From Ensifer adhaerens (GTDB lineage: Bacteria > Pseudomonadota > Alphaproteobacteria > Rhizobiales > Rhizobiaceae): DNA of 64,000 bases. A program made the translations under genes and the position numbers. Below the pieces are notes generated by a model. That model was given only the letters and a program-made list of their open reading frames with translations. It was not told where the DNA came from and ran no database searches. The stretch is from positions 372,001-436,000 of the forward strand of contig OCMG01000003.1 of the NCBI GenBank assembly GCA_900215285.1, written 5' to 3'. Shown here in pieces: positions 41,757 through 50,407 of this stretch. Each line of letters begins with the position of its first letter. The stretch's first letter is position 1.

Positions 41757-42845
41757 GTGTCCATGTCCCGCCCGGCGACGGCCAAACCCTCCGATTCCAA
41801 CGCCAATCCTGCGCGACCGGTGAGCTTTCCCGTGGTGACGCCGCCACAATCCGGCGAATGCGTGGAGATCGCGCCCGGCATCCTCTGGGCAAGGCTCGCC
41901 CTGCCCTTCCGGCTGAACCACGTGAACATCTATCTGATCGAGGACGGAGACGGCTATGCAGCAGTCGACACGGGCATTGCCGACGACCAGACGCGACAAG
42001 CCTGGCGGATGCTGCTTGCCGGGCCGTTGAAGGGAAAGCGCCTCACCCGCCTCATCGTCAGCCACCATCATCCTGACCATATCGGACTTGCGGGCTGGCT
42101 GTGCGCCGAATTCGATATCCCCCTGCTGACCAGCCAGACCGGCTTCCTGGCCTGCAACAACATCTCCCTGAGCCCCAACGCGCTCGGCTCTGAGTCCTAT
42201 CGCGCGTTCTACCGCGCCCATGGCATGAGTGACGCCACGGCGGAAACTGTTTCGACACAAGGCAATTTCTACCTGCGCATGGTGACGCCGCTGCCGCTGA
42301 CATTTTTCCGCCTGGTCGCGGGCGAGCGCTTGAAGATCGGAAGCCGCGTCTTCGACATCATGTCCGGAGACGGCCATGCGCCGGAGCAGATCATGCTCTA
42401 TGACGCGTCGGCCGGGTTGCTGTTGGCCGCGGACCAGGTTCTGGCCCGCATCACGCCCAATGTCAGCGTCTGGGCTGTCGAACCCGATGGCGATCCGCTC
42501 GGACTTTACACCCGCAGTCTGCGCGCGCTCGCGACAACCCTGCCCGACGACACCTTCGTTCTGCCCGGTCACGAACTGCCCTTCTACGGCTTGCATACGC
42601 GCATCGGCGAAATCCTTGCCCATCACGAGGAGCGCTGCGACCTCATTCTGGCGGCCGTCCGCGAAGAGCCCAGAACGGTGGCCGATCTGGTGCCGGTGCT
42701 CTTCCCGCGACCGCTCGACCCGCATCAGATGAGCTTCGCATTTTCCGAAACGCACGCGCATGTGAACCTCTTGATTCATCGCGGCAATCTGGTCTGGACG
42801 AAGGACGATGGCGGGATCCAGCGGGTGCTGCCCGCCCCACGTTGA
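41757..42845 (+). CDS. Metallo-beta-lactamase-fold hydrolase
   Basis: 362 aa from GTG 6 bases after GAGGAA. The dinuclear metal motif is SHHHPDHIGLAG, with further ligands in GDGHAPEQIML (His) and VLPGHELPF. The extra C-terminal winged-helix-like domain (EEPRTVADLVPVLF) resembles the LACTB2/glyoxalase II-like group. Substrate unknown: thioesters, lactones or nucleic acids are all possible. Its stop codon lies within a parS-like palindrome. Confidence 0.82.
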   Translation: MSMSRPATAKPSDSNANPARPVSFPVVTPPQSGECVEIAPGILWARLALPFRLNHVNIYLIEDGDGYAAVDTGIADDQTRQAWRMLLAGPLKGKRLTRLIVSHHHPDHIGLAGWLCAEFDIPLLTSQTGFLACNNISLSPNALGSESYRAFYRAHGMSDATAETVSTQGNFYLRMVTPLPLTFFRLVAGERLKIGSRVFDIMSGDGHAPEQIMLYDASAGLLLAADQVLARITPNVSVWAVEPDGDPLGLYTRSLRALATTLPDDTFVLPGHELPFYGLHTRIGEILAHHEERCDLILAAVREEPRTVADLVPVLFPRPLDPHQMSFAFSETHAHVNLLIHRGNLVWTKDDGGIQRVLPAPR

Positions 42846-42856
42846 CAGCTGTCAAC
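42841..42856. other. parS: parS-like centromere site 1
   Basis: GTTGACAGCTGTCAAC, a perfect 16-bp palindrome that fits the repABC parS pattern GTTNNNNGCNNNNAAC and is identical to the site at 46169-46184. It overlaps the stop codon of the metallo-hydrolase gene. RepB (ParB-type) is expected to bind it; 3.6 kb from repA. Confidence 0.75.
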
Positions 42857-42940
42857 TCACATGCCGCCCGAACAGGGTTTGAAAATCTCAGCGCAAGCGG
42901 ATAAGCAGTCGCAACACGCTTGTTACGCTGGAGCCCGCAG

Positions 42941-43402
42941 ATGCCCGACACGATTTTTGTTCTCAATGGCCCGAACCTCAATCTCCTCGGCAAGCGCCAG
43001 CCGCATATCTACGGGCATGAAACGCTCGCCGATGTCGAAAGGGACTGCCGGGCGCTGGCCGGCGAACTGGGTTTTGAGATCCGCTTCCATCAGTCGAATG
43101 CCGAGCATGAGATCATCAACTGGATTCATGAGGCCCGTGAGACCGCCCTCGGCATCGTCATAAACCCGGCCGCCTTCACCCATACATCCGTCGCCATTCT
43201 GGATGCGCTCAATACTTTCGAAGGGGCCGTCATCGAAGTGCACATCTCGAACGTCCACAAGCGCGAAAGCTTCCGCCACCATTCCTATGTGTCGCTGCGC
43301 GCGGATGGCGTGATCGCCGGCTGCGGCACGCTCGGCTATCAGCTCGGCTTGCGCAGCGCCGCGCAGAAGATTGCAGAAGCAAAGGAAAAGGCGGGCCGAT
43401 AG
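42941..43402 (+). CDS. aroQ: Type II 3-dehydroquinate dehydratase
   Basis: 153 aa. [20 protein letters not shown] (catalytic Tyr loop after GKR), [33 protein letters not shown] and [18 protein letters not shown] are the diagnostic type II dehydroquinase motifs. Interconverts 3-dehydroquinate and dehydroshikimate in the shikimate pathway or in quinate use. A plasmid-borne copy next to repABC is probably an accessory paralogue, since an essential chromosomal copy is expected. Confidence 0.92.
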   Translation: MPDTIFVLNGPNLNLLGKRQPHIYGHETLADVERDCRALAGELGFEIRFHQSNAEHEIINWIHEARETALGIVINPAAFTHTSVAILDALNTFEGAVIEVHISNVHKRESFRHHSYVSLRADGVIAGCGTLGYQLGLRSAAQKIAEAKEKAGR

Positions 43403-43448
43403 CCCGCCTCCTGCAATGCGTCACGATAGGTTTCGCCGGTAAGCCGCG

Positions 43449-44873
43449 TCAGTCCTTGAAATTCCGGATTTCGTTCAGGCCGGCTTTCAGCAGTTGTACT
43501 GCGTCCTCTTCCGTTTTCGCCTCCACATAGCAGCGCATTTCCGGTGCGTTGCCGGACGGGCGGAAGTGAATGATGCGTCCGTCCTTGAGCGTGACGCGCA
43601 AGCCGTCGATATCGCTGGTCGATGCGGCCTCGCCAATCGGCATCAGGAAGCGATCGAGATTCTCAGCGGAACCGCGCAGATAGGCCATCAGCGCTGCACT
43701 GCGCTCGGTGGCGAAATTTTCCAGCCGGTCAGCAGCGGCAACGGGAAGCGCGAAGCCGCTGGCAAGCTTCGAGACGGGCTGTCCTTCTGCCGCAGCGCGC
43801 GCAAGAACCGCCAGAACCGGCAGGAAACAGTCGCGCGTGGGAAGAGCCGTGAACGTCTCCCCGTTCACCTTGAAATCGCTGCCGGTGAGGGTGCCGCCAT
43901 TGGCCTCGAACCCCACCACGGCCACGGCACCGCCTGCGCGAGCCTCATCCATGCCGGCGATGACGAAGGGCGAACCGACGCGGGTGCGCAGCACGCGAAA
44001 GCCACCCGCCGCCTCGATGCCGGAATTCGACGTCACAGGCGTGACCACGGTATCGGCGCCAAGGAAGAGCGAGGCGAGCAACCCCAAGAGGTCGCCGCGA
44101 AGCGGTGTGCCCGTCTCGTCGGTCAGGAGCGGACGGTCGCCATCGCCGTCGGCGGAAACAATGGCGTCGAGCCCATGCTCGCGCGCCCAGCCCTGCATCA
44201 ACCCGATGCTCTCCGGGGACACGGCTTCGGTATCGACCGGGATAAAGACGTCGGAGCGCCCAAGCGGTGTGACGTCCGCCCCGTAATGGGCGAGCACATC
44301 CACAAACATGTCGCGGGCGACCGTCGAATGCTGATAGACCCCGATTTTCAGTCCCTTCAGCGCGCCCGCCTGCAACAGTGACTTGTTTCGGGAGACAAAG
44401 AGATCGGCAGCTTCGGCGCCGCGCTCCTCACCCTGTCCGGTCAGGAATTTCATCGCCGCGCGATCAGCACGCACGAATTCCGCGGCGGCGGCAATCGCCG
44501 TCTCGTCCGCCTTGCCGATTTCTCCATCCGGTCGATAGAACTTGATGCCGTTGCGATCGGCAGGAATGTGAGAGCCGGTAATCATCAGGGAGGCGGCCCG
44601 CAGCTTCAAGCCGAAATGCGCGAGCGCGGGCGTCGGGAGCGTGCCGCAATCCACCGGCTCAAGCCCCGCCTGCTGAAGCGCGCCGATGCAGTTGGCTGCA
44701 ATTTCCGGGCTGGAGTCGCGAAAATCGCGCGCCACCAAAACCTTGTCGCCAGGCTTGGCAAGCCCTGAATCGAAAAGGTAAAGCGCAAACGCTCTGGCAT
44801 AGATGAAGGACGGCTCGCCCTTCAGGTCCGCGGAGAGGCCGCGCAGGCCACTTGTTCCGAATTTCAAGCTCAT
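43449..44873 (-). CDS. Phosphomannomutase/phosphoglucomutase-like enzyme
   Basis: 474 aa alpha-D-phosphohexomutase. FGTSGLRG at the N-terminus, phosphoserine loop ITGSHIPADRNGIKFY (S-H instead of the commoner S-HNP), metal loop DGDGDRP and sugar loop VGFEANGG, plus the C-terminal RPSGNAPEMR phosphate-binding motif. All four functional loops are intact, so it should be active; mannose or glucose preference is not clear. Confidence 0.85.
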   Translation of the reverse strand: MSLKFGTSGLRGLSADLKGEPSFIYARAFALYLFDSGLAKPGDKVLVARDFRDSSPEIAANCIGALQQAGLEPVDCGTLPTPALAHFGLKLRAASLMITGSHIPADRNGIKFYRPDGEIGKADETAIAAAAEFVRADRAAMKFLTGQGEERGAEAADLFVSRNKSLLQAGALKGLKIGVYQHSTVARDMFVDVLAHYGADVTPLGRSDVFIPVDTEAVSPESIGLMQGWAREHGLDAIVSADGDGDRPLLTDETGTPLRGDLLGLLASLFLGADTVVTPVTSNSGIEAAGGFRVLRTRVGSPFVIAGMDEARAGGAVAVVGFEANGGTLTGSDFKVNGETFTALPTRDCFLPVLAVLARAAAEGQPVSKLASGFALPVAAADRLENFATERSAALMAYLRGSAENLDRFLMPIGEAASTSDIDGLRVTLKDGRIIHFRPSGNAPEMRCYVEAKTEEDAVQLLKAGLNEIRNFKD

Positions 44874-45044
44874 GTCCCGAAGTCTCCCTCAAAAGTGTGC
44901 GCCGCTTTGTAACACGTGTTCACCAACGGTCAACGAAACCACATGGTTCCGCGCCAGGTTTTCGGATGCCGCAGGTTGGCTATTGCCACATGGCATCCGA
45001 CCTCCTATTTTCCGGCAATAAGGACGCTCCGAGAAGGATGGTGC
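44874..45044. promoter_or_regulatory. Divergent promoter region, mutase / toxin-antitoxin operon
   Basis: 170 bp between divergent genes. The antitoxin gene has a clear ribosome site (GAGAAGGA) 7 bases before its ATG. CATGGTTCCGCG and CACATGGCATC segments may be antitoxin-binding, but no convincing palindrome or -10/-35 was identified. Confidence 0.35.
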
Positions 45045-45458
45045 ATGGTCTCTCTGCAGCCGCTGGAAACACTTGCCCGGGAATATGTCGCCTCGCCGGT
45101 CACGGACGAGGAAGGCGAGGCCATGTTCCGCGCTGCCGTCGCCCTGTTCAAGAGCTGGTCGCTGACCGATGAACAATCCTCGATCCTTGTCGACATGCCG
45201 GTTCGGACCTATCGCCGCTGGAAGGCCGGCGAGATGGGGCGGCTTTCGCGCGACGGCAAGGCGCGGCTCTCCAACCTGATGGGCATTCACAAGGCGCTAC
45301 GAATGATCTTCCGCGATCCCGAGCGGTCCTATGAGTGGATTTCCAAGAGCAATGCGGTCTTCGCAGGCAAGTCAGCACTCGACATCATGCTGAACGGCGA
45401 GCTGACCGACATCATGCGCATCCGCCGCTTCCTGGATTCCGGACGGGGCGGCTGGTGA
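45045..45458 (+). CDS. Antitoxin, Xre/MbcA/ParS type (type II TA)
   Basis: 137 aa. N-terminal Xre-like HTH region (LTDEQSSILVDMPVRTYRRWKAG) is followed by the MbcA/ParS/Xre antitoxin C-terminal domain (GIHKALRMIF, SNAVFAGKSALDIMLNGE). This domain typically covers the NAD-binding pocket of a RES-domain toxin. Its stop overlaps the toxin start (GTGA). Confidence 0.85.
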   Translation: MVSLQPLETLAREYVASPVTDEEGEAMFRAAVALFKSWSLTDEQSSILVDMPVRTYRRWKAGEMGRLSRDGKARLSNLMGIHKALRMIFRDPERSYEWISKSNAVFAGKSALDIMLNGELTDIMRIRRFLDSGRGGW

Positions 45459-46156
45459 AACTTCCCTCCGTCACCCGCATCGAGTGGCCGCAGGCCCGTC
45501 GCTTCATTCGCGTGGGGACCGCATGCGTCAACATCTTCGACGACATCGCCCGGCCTGAAGACTGGACACGTCTGGCATCGGCCGAACGCAAGACGGATGC
45601 GCGCCTGGCTGAATCGGTCGGCAATATCGAACTCGTCGCCGAAGCGCACAGGGTCGAGGACGAAACCGGTGTCCTCATGGGCCCCTTCACCCATGTCAGC
45701 TATGACCTGCCGAGCCGCTTCTCCACCGGGCGCTATGGCGTTCTCTATGCAGCCAACTCGCTCGAGGCGGCGCTGCTGCAGACCATTCACCATCACGAAC
45801 GCTTCCTGCGCGCGACGGGCGAGGCGGCTGGCTGGGTCTCTTCCTGCCAGGAAATCGTGCTCTCGGTCAGCGCGGATCTCCACGACATTCGCGATCCGGA
45901 ATTTTCCGCATGGCTCCACAGCGAGAACTATGCCGGCGCCCAGGGCGTTGCCGAACCGCTGCATGCCTCCGGATCTCATGGCATCGTCTACCCGAGCACG
46001 CGCTGGCCGGGCGGCGAATGCGTCGCACTCTTCTATCCCGACCTTGCCGCCAATCCCGTTCATGGGCGGATTTACGATCTGCACTGGAATGGCACGGCCG
46101 TCGACTATGTGCGCGAGCATGATACGGACACCGTCTTCAGACTCGATCGCAGCTGA
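45455..46156 (+). CDS. RES-domain toxin (type II TA)
   Basis: 233 aa from the GTG that overlaps the antitoxin stop. RES-domain landmarks: RFIRVGT, then RFSTGRYGVLYAANSLEAALLQT (conserved Arg/Ser), then HGIVYPSTRWPGGECVALF. RES toxins of the MbcT/ParT family deplete NAD+ or modify metabolic enzymes, and the adjacent MbcA/Xre-type gene is the matching antitoxin. Located between two parS-like sites and repA, it is a probable addiction module for the replicon. Confidence 0.87.
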   Translation: MKLPSVTRIEWPQARRFIRVGTACVNIFDDIARPEDWTRLASAERKTDARLAESVGNIELVAEAHRVEDETGVLMGPFTHVSYDLPSRFSTGRYGVLYAANSLEAALLQTIHHHERFLRATGEAAGWVSSCQEIVLSVSADLHDIRDPEFSAWLHSENYAGAQGVAEPLHASGSHGIVYPSTRWPGGECVALFYPDLAANPVHGRIYDLHWNGTAVDYVREHDTDTVFRLDRS

Positions 46157-46168
46157 TGCACGCCGCCT

Positions 46169-46184
46169 GTTGACAGCTGTCAAC
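46169..46184. other. parS: parS-like centromere site 2
   Basis: A second exact copy of GTTGACAGCTGTCAAC, 12 bp after the RES toxin stop and 237 bp before repA. Its position upstream of repA resembles parS placement in several repABC plasmids. Confidence 0.8.
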
Positions 46185-46421
46185 AGGTGCTTCATGCGCG
46201 CCTCGCTGATGCGGTATTCTGCCGAAATTGCGAGTCACAACAAAGGGAAAGAGCCGGCATTTAACGCTTGACGCGACTCGGCTTTGGTCTCACTTTTACG
46301 CCAAGTTGGATATAATCCGCGTTGAAGCGTAACTGACGATCAGCGATGTAAAAGGTAATGCACCTTCGTATCGCTTTTATGAAGCGTCAATCACCTTCAC
46401 GCGCAACAAGGCAGATGACGC
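46185..46421 (+). promoter_or_regulatory. repA upstream region with iterated TGACGCTT motifs
   Basis: Four related 10-12-bp motifs occur in 165 bp: AACGCTTGACG (46263), GTTGAAGCGTAAC (46321), ATGAAGCGTCAAT (46379) and TGACGCTTGACG (46416). Two are direct and two inverted. A good TATAAT lies at about 46311-46316 with no strong -35. The last motif touches the repA start. RepA is known to autorepress repABC promoters with RepB help, so these are operator candidates. Confidence 0.6.
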
Positions 46422-47666
46422 TTGACGAACCGCGCGACCGCAAACTCCCGATCGCTACCCCCCGCCGACGAGACGATCGCCGCGGACGCCGCAGCTCTTT
46501 CCGATCAGTTGAAGGCAATGCGCGAGCGGCTGTTTCCACCAGCCGCGCAAAAGGTGTTGCGTGGCTTCACCTCCGGCGAGGCCGCCCGTATGATCGGCGT
46601 CTCAGACGGCTATCTGAGACAATTGTCTCTCGCGGGCGAGGGGCCGCAGCCGTCGACGGGCGTTGCCGGGCGGCGCTTCTATTCGCTGGCGGACATTCAC
46701 GCCCTGCGCCAGCATCTGGCCGAACAGGCGCTGGCCAAGGGCAATGCGCAGAAGGCGCGCAGCTATCTGAAGTGGCGTGACGCCGAACGCGGCGAGCATT
46801 TGCAGGTGATTTCCGTCACCAACTTCAAGGGCGGATCGGGCAAGACGACCTCTGCCGTGCATCTTGCACAATATCTTGCCATGAGCGGTCACCGCGTGCT
46901 GGCTATCGACCTCGACCCGCAGGCGTCGCTTTCCGCACTCTTCGGCTACCAGCCGGAGCTCGACCTGACGGGCAACGACACGCTTTACGGTGCGATCCGT
47001 TACGATGCGGAGCGTCGGCCGATGCGGGAAGTCATCCGCAAGACCTACTTCGCGGGTCTTGATCTTGTGCCGGGTAATCTTGAGCTCCAGGAGTTCGAGC
47101 ATGTCACGCCGCAAGTGCTGGCAAACCGCAAAGCCGGCGAACATTCAGATGCTCTGTTCTTCGCCCGCGTGCAGGAGGCGCTGCAGACGGTGGCCGACGA
47201 CTACGATGTCGTGGTGCTCGATTGCCCGCCGCAGTTGGGCTATCTCACGCTTTCCGCGCTCTGCGCCTCCACCTCCGTTATCGTCACCGTGCATCCGCAG
47301 ATGCTCGACGTCGCCTCGATGAGCCAGTTCCTGTTCATGACCTCGGACTTGCTGGCGGTCGTACGCGAGGCCGGCGGCACCCTCAATTTCGATTTCCTGC
47401 GCTACCTCGTCACCCGCTACGAACCGAATGACGGACCACAAACGCAGATCGCCGGTTTCATGCGCTCGCTCTTCGGCGATCGGGTGCTGACGGCACCGAT
47501 GGTGAAATCCACCGCGATCTCCGACGCCGGCCTGACCAAGCAGACGCTTTACGAGGTCGGGCGCGAGAATTTCACCCGCACCACCTATGACCGGGCTCTG
47601 GAAAGCCTGAATGCGGTGAATGCGGAAATCGAACAATTGATCCATGCGGCCTGGGGCCGCGCCTGA
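46422..47666 (+). CDS. repA: Plasmid partition protein RepA (ParA family)
   Basis: 414 aa from TTG (AAGGC upstream). The N-terminus has the RepA-specific SGEAARMIGVSDGYLRQLSLAGEGP helix-turn-helix. The deviant Walker A motif NFKGGSGKTTSAVH and the ADLDPQASLS-type motif (AIDLDPQASLSALFG) define ParA. CPPQLGYLTL and the YEPNDGPQTQI region are RepA-typical. It drives segregation and represses the operon. Confidence 0.93.
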   Translation: MTNRATANSRSLPPADETIAADAAALSDQLKAMRERLFPPAAQKVLRGFTSGEAARMIGVSDGYLRQLSLAGEGPQPSTGVAGRRFYSLADIHALRQHLAEQALAKGNAQKARSYLKWRDAERGEHLQVISVTNFKGGSGKTTSAVHLAQYLAMSGHRVLAIDLDPQASLSALFGYQPELDLTGNDTLYGAIRYDAERRPMREVIRKTYFAGLDLVPGNLELQEFEHVTPQVLANRKAGEHSDALFFARVQEALQTVADDYDVVVLDCPPQLGYLTLSALCASTSVIVTVHPQMLDVASMSQFLFMTSDLLAVVREAGGTLNFDFLRYLVTRYEPNDGPQTQIAGFMRSLFGDRVLTAPMVKSTAISDAGLTKQTLYEVGRENFTRTTYDRALESLNAVNAEIEQLIHAAWGRA

Positions 47667-47692
47667 CGAGTGGAAAACGAGTGAAGACGCCC

Positions 47693-48757
47693 ATGTCCAG
47701 CGGCAAGCGACGCGATGAATTGAAGGCTATGTTCACCGGGCGACCGGGTGGGCCCGTTGCGCCGGAAACGAAATCGGCGGAACAGGTCCCGCAGTCTGAG
47801 CCTGGGGCGGCGCAGCGCCCGGGCGAGCCGCAACGCGCCGCGTCGGGTGCCGTCCGCGCCATGGGTCTTTCGCTGGGTTCGCTGGCTCGCGAGGCGGAGG
47901 AGGCACGGAACCTGCGTCAGGCAATCGAGGAGGGAGAACGCATTGTCGAACTCGACTGCGCGCTCGTCTCCTCATCCTTTGTCGAGGACCGCTTTGCCCG
48001 GGGCGAGACGGATGGCGAGTTCATGGGGCTGGTCGAGAGCATTCGCGAGAGCGGCCAGCAGGTGCCGATTCTCGTGCGCCCGCATCCCGACAGGCCCGGC
48101 CATTTCCAGACCGCCTACGGCCATCGCCGGCTTGCCGCCGTGCGCAGTCTCGACCGCAAGGTCAAGGCGATTGTTCGCCCGCTAACAGATGACGAACTGG
48201 TTCTGGCGCAAGGCAAGGAAAACGCCGAACGCCGCGACCTCACCTTCATTGAACGCGCCTTCTTCGCCCAGGCTCTGGTGCAGCGCGGTTTCGCCCGCAA
48301 GGTGGTGGAAGATGCGCTCGGCGTTCAGAAGAGCGAGGTCTCGCGGCTGCTTCAGGTGGCCGACAGCATTCCGCTCCACATCGCCCGCGATATCGGTCCG
48401 GCCCCCAAGGTCGGTCGCGAACGCTGGATGGCGCTGGGGGCGATCTTTACCGCGCGTCCGGCGGCGGAAGAAATCGCCAGCGACGAAGCCGGATCGCAGC
48501 GCTTTCGCGCGGCCGAGACGAACCGCCGCTTCCAGATGCTGTTCGATCGCCTCTCGCGCAAGCAGAAACCGAAGCCGGACCGAGGCGAACCGCTCTCCGG
48601 GCGCGACGGGAAAGCCTTCGGCAAGATCTATGCAGGCGGCGGCAAGCCGCGCATCGAATTCACCGCGCCGGTCCCCGACGCATTCCTTTCGACCGTTACG
48701 TCACTGATCGAAGAGGCCTGGAACGCCCTTCATCAGGAGGCGAAGTCCGGTAAATAG
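47693..48757 (+). CDS. repB: Plasmid partition protein RepB (ParB family)
   Basis: 354 aa from ATG at 47693 (MSSGKRRDELKAMF); a GTG at 47681 is possible. ParB N-terminal nuclease/CTPase-like domain with the QVPILVRPHP and YGHRRLAAVRSL (GHRR box) motifs, then the HTH region FARKVVEDALGVQKSEVSRLLQVADSIP. It should bind the parS-like sites and load RepA. A C-terminal dimerisation domain is present. Confidence 0.92.
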   Translation: MSSGKRRDELKAMFTGRPGGPVAPETKSAEQVPQSEPGAAQRPGEPQRAASGAVRAMGLSLGSLAREAEEARNLRQAIEEGERIVELDCALVSSSFVEDRFARGETDGEFMGLVESIRESGQQVPILVRPHPDRPGHFQTAYGHRRLAAVRSLDRKVKAIVRPLTDDELVLAQGKENAERRDLTFIERAFFAQALVQRGFARKVVEDALGVQKSEVSRLLQVADSIPLHIARDIGPAPKVGRERWMALGAIFTARPAAEEIASDEAGSQRFRAAETNRRFQMLFDRLSRKQKPKPDRGEPLSGRDGKAFGKIYAGGGKPRIEFTAPVPDAFLSTVTSLIEEAWNALHQEAKSGK

Positions 48758-48832
48758 ACATCATCGCGGGGAGGGGGAGTTGAAGCCTGATCCCGGCGTC
48801 TTGAAACAAGCAACAGGAGCAAAGCGAGCAAG

Positions 48833-48882
48833 AAAAAAGGCCCCCGAAACGTCACCATCCCGGAAGCCCTCTTCTATCTAGC
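48833..48882 (-). ncRNA. Antisense ctRNA of the repB-repC intergenic region
   Basis: On the minus strand, -35 TTGACT (48912-48917) with a 17-bp spacer leads to a -10 TTCTCT (48889-48894). The predicted ~50-nt RNA ends with a GGCTTCCG/CGGGGGCC hairpin followed by TTTTTT (48833-48838). It reads CTAGATAGAAGAGGGCTTCC, close to the ctRNA core I recall from other repABC plasmids. Such RNAs block RepC translation and set incompatibility (incA/inc-alpha). Confidence 0.78.
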
Positions 48883-48923
48883 AGTTCAAGAGAATCACTT
48901 CCATCGGGCAAAGTCAAGAGTCT

Positions 48924-48941
48924 GCGCAAAGCTTTTTGCGC
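48924..48941 (+). other. repC leader hairpin
   Basis: GCGCAAA-gct-TTTTGCGC forms a stem just downstream of the ctRNA target on the repC mRNA. In repABC plasmids an alternative structure in this leader hides or frees the repC start when ctRNA is bound or absent. That role is inferred here. Confidence 0.5.
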
Positions 48942-49077
48942 CGAGTTGAAGAAGTGTGACTATTTTCAATGTGTTAAGCATCGTCATTGCGTGCATGAAA
49001 ATGCGCGACGATGGGTCGTGCCCGAAAGAAAATGCCGTTACGGGCGCCGTCTTGCCTCTTGAAGGAAGAGGGCGATC

Positions 49078-50358
49078 ATGAATGAGGACATGGCAACGAC
49101 GCCTTTCGGCGGCGGACAGATAGTTGCGCGCCAGTTTTTGCGGCGCAGACAGGTGTCTGAAAGGCAGGCGAGGCTTGCCGGAACAGGGCAGACCGGCGCG
49201 AGGGCCGGGGCGGACAAGTGGCAATTGCTGCGTTCGTTGACAGAAGCAAAGCTGGCCTACGATCTTTCCGACCGATCTATCGCGGTTCTGGAAGCGCTGC
49301 TGAGTTTCCACCCGGAACGGCTTCTCGATGGCGCGCGGCCGCTCATCGTCTTTCCCTCCAATCAGCAATTGTCACTGCGCACGCGCGGCATGTCGCCGGC
49401 CACGATCCGCCGTCATCTGGCCGCTCTCGTAGATGCCGGCCTGATTTTCCGTCGCGACAGTCCCAACGGCAAGCGCTATTGCCGGCGCGATGCGGACGGC
49501 GCACCGAAGGAGATGTTCGGTTTCGATCTTGCGCCGCTGGCACTGGCGGCAGACGCCATCCACGCCAAGGCACAGGCCGTCCACGCCGAGGAGCGGCAAC
49601 GGCAAGCCTTGCGGGGCGAGGTGACGCTGCATTTGCGCGACATCGCCAAGATGCTGCAGGCCGCGCTGAACGAGCAAAGGGCAGGCGACTGGACATGTCT
49701 TGAAGCCTCGCTCAGGGCGCTGTCCGGTCGGGTAGCACGCAATGCCACGATCGCCTCCCTGACCGAGCGGCGGAACAGCCTCCTGCGTCTGCGGGCAGAG
49801 GTTGAAAACGCCTATCTCACCGCGATTGCAGCGGCCGAAATGAGCACCTGTGCATGCGAATTTGAGCACCACATACAGAAATCTGAATCAGATCAGACTC
49901 ATGAATCGGCTGTTGAAAAGGAGGAGGTGGTCCATCACTCCGAAAACAGGACGAACAATGGCGAAGCCCAGCCCGAACGAGGCGATGCAGCGACAGATAG
50001 ACGTGGTGAAACCATATCCCTTCCCCGGATTCTGGCTGCTTGCCCACAGATTGCCGACTACAGTCGTTGCGGGATCGGAACCTGGTCCGACTTCCTCCGT
50101 GCGGTGGCGCTCGTGCGAGCCATGTTGAAGATCTCGCCGGCAGCCTGGAACACGGCTTGTGCTGCCATGGGAGAGATTCAGGCCTCCATTGCCGTTGCGG
50201 CCATGCTGGAGCGGGCGGACCGCATCCGTTCGCCGGGCGGCTATCTCAGAACCCTGGCAACCAAGGCCACAGCCGGCAAATTCGCTGTCATGCCGATGAT
50301 GAAGGCACTTGAGCAGACTGCAGAACGGCATCGTCTGGAGCGCAGCGAGCTTGTTTGA
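49078..50358 (+). CDS. repC: Replication initiator RepC
   Basis: 426 aa. RepC motifs: LTEAKLAYDLSDRSIAVLEALLSFHPE, PLIVFPSNQQLSLRTRGMSPATIRRHLAALVDAGLI and SPNGKRYCRRD. The C-terminal region includes AVALVRAMLKISPAAWNTACAAMG. The interior stretch 49850-49960 is AT-rich (codons for HHIQKSESDQTHESAVEKE). Initiates replication of the replicon; the origin of repABC plasmids lies within repC. Confidence 0.93.
   Translation: MNEDMATTPFGGGQIVARQFLRRRQVSERQARLAGTGQTGARAGADKWQLLRSLTEAKLAYDLSDRSIAVLEALLSFHPERLLDGARPLIVFPSNQQLSLRTRGMSPATIRRHLAALVDAGLIFRRDSPNGKRYCRRDADGAPKEMFGFDLAPLALAADAIHAKAQAVHAEERQRQALRGEVTLHLRDIAKMLQAALNEQRAGDWTCLEASLRALSGRVARNATIASLTERRNSLLRLRAEVENAYLTAIAAAEMSTCACEFEHHIQKSESDQTHESAVEKEEVVHHSENRTNNGEAQPERGDAATDRRGETISLPRILAACPQIADYSRCGIGTWSDFLRAVALVRAMLKISPAAWNTACAAMGEIQASIAVAAMLERADRIRSPGGYLRTLATKATAGKFAVMPMMKALEQTAERHRLERSELV
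49850..49970. other. Candidate oriV inside repC
   Basis: A markedly AT-richer stretch within the otherwise GC-rich repC gene. In Rhizobiaceae repABC plasmids the origin maps to an AT-rich segment inside repC, so this is the best position for initiation. No DnaA box was identified. Confidence 0.5.
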
Positions 50359-50407
50359 CAGCGGAAACGAAACTTGGCAGCTTGCGGCACCTGGCAAGAG
50401 AAGACCC

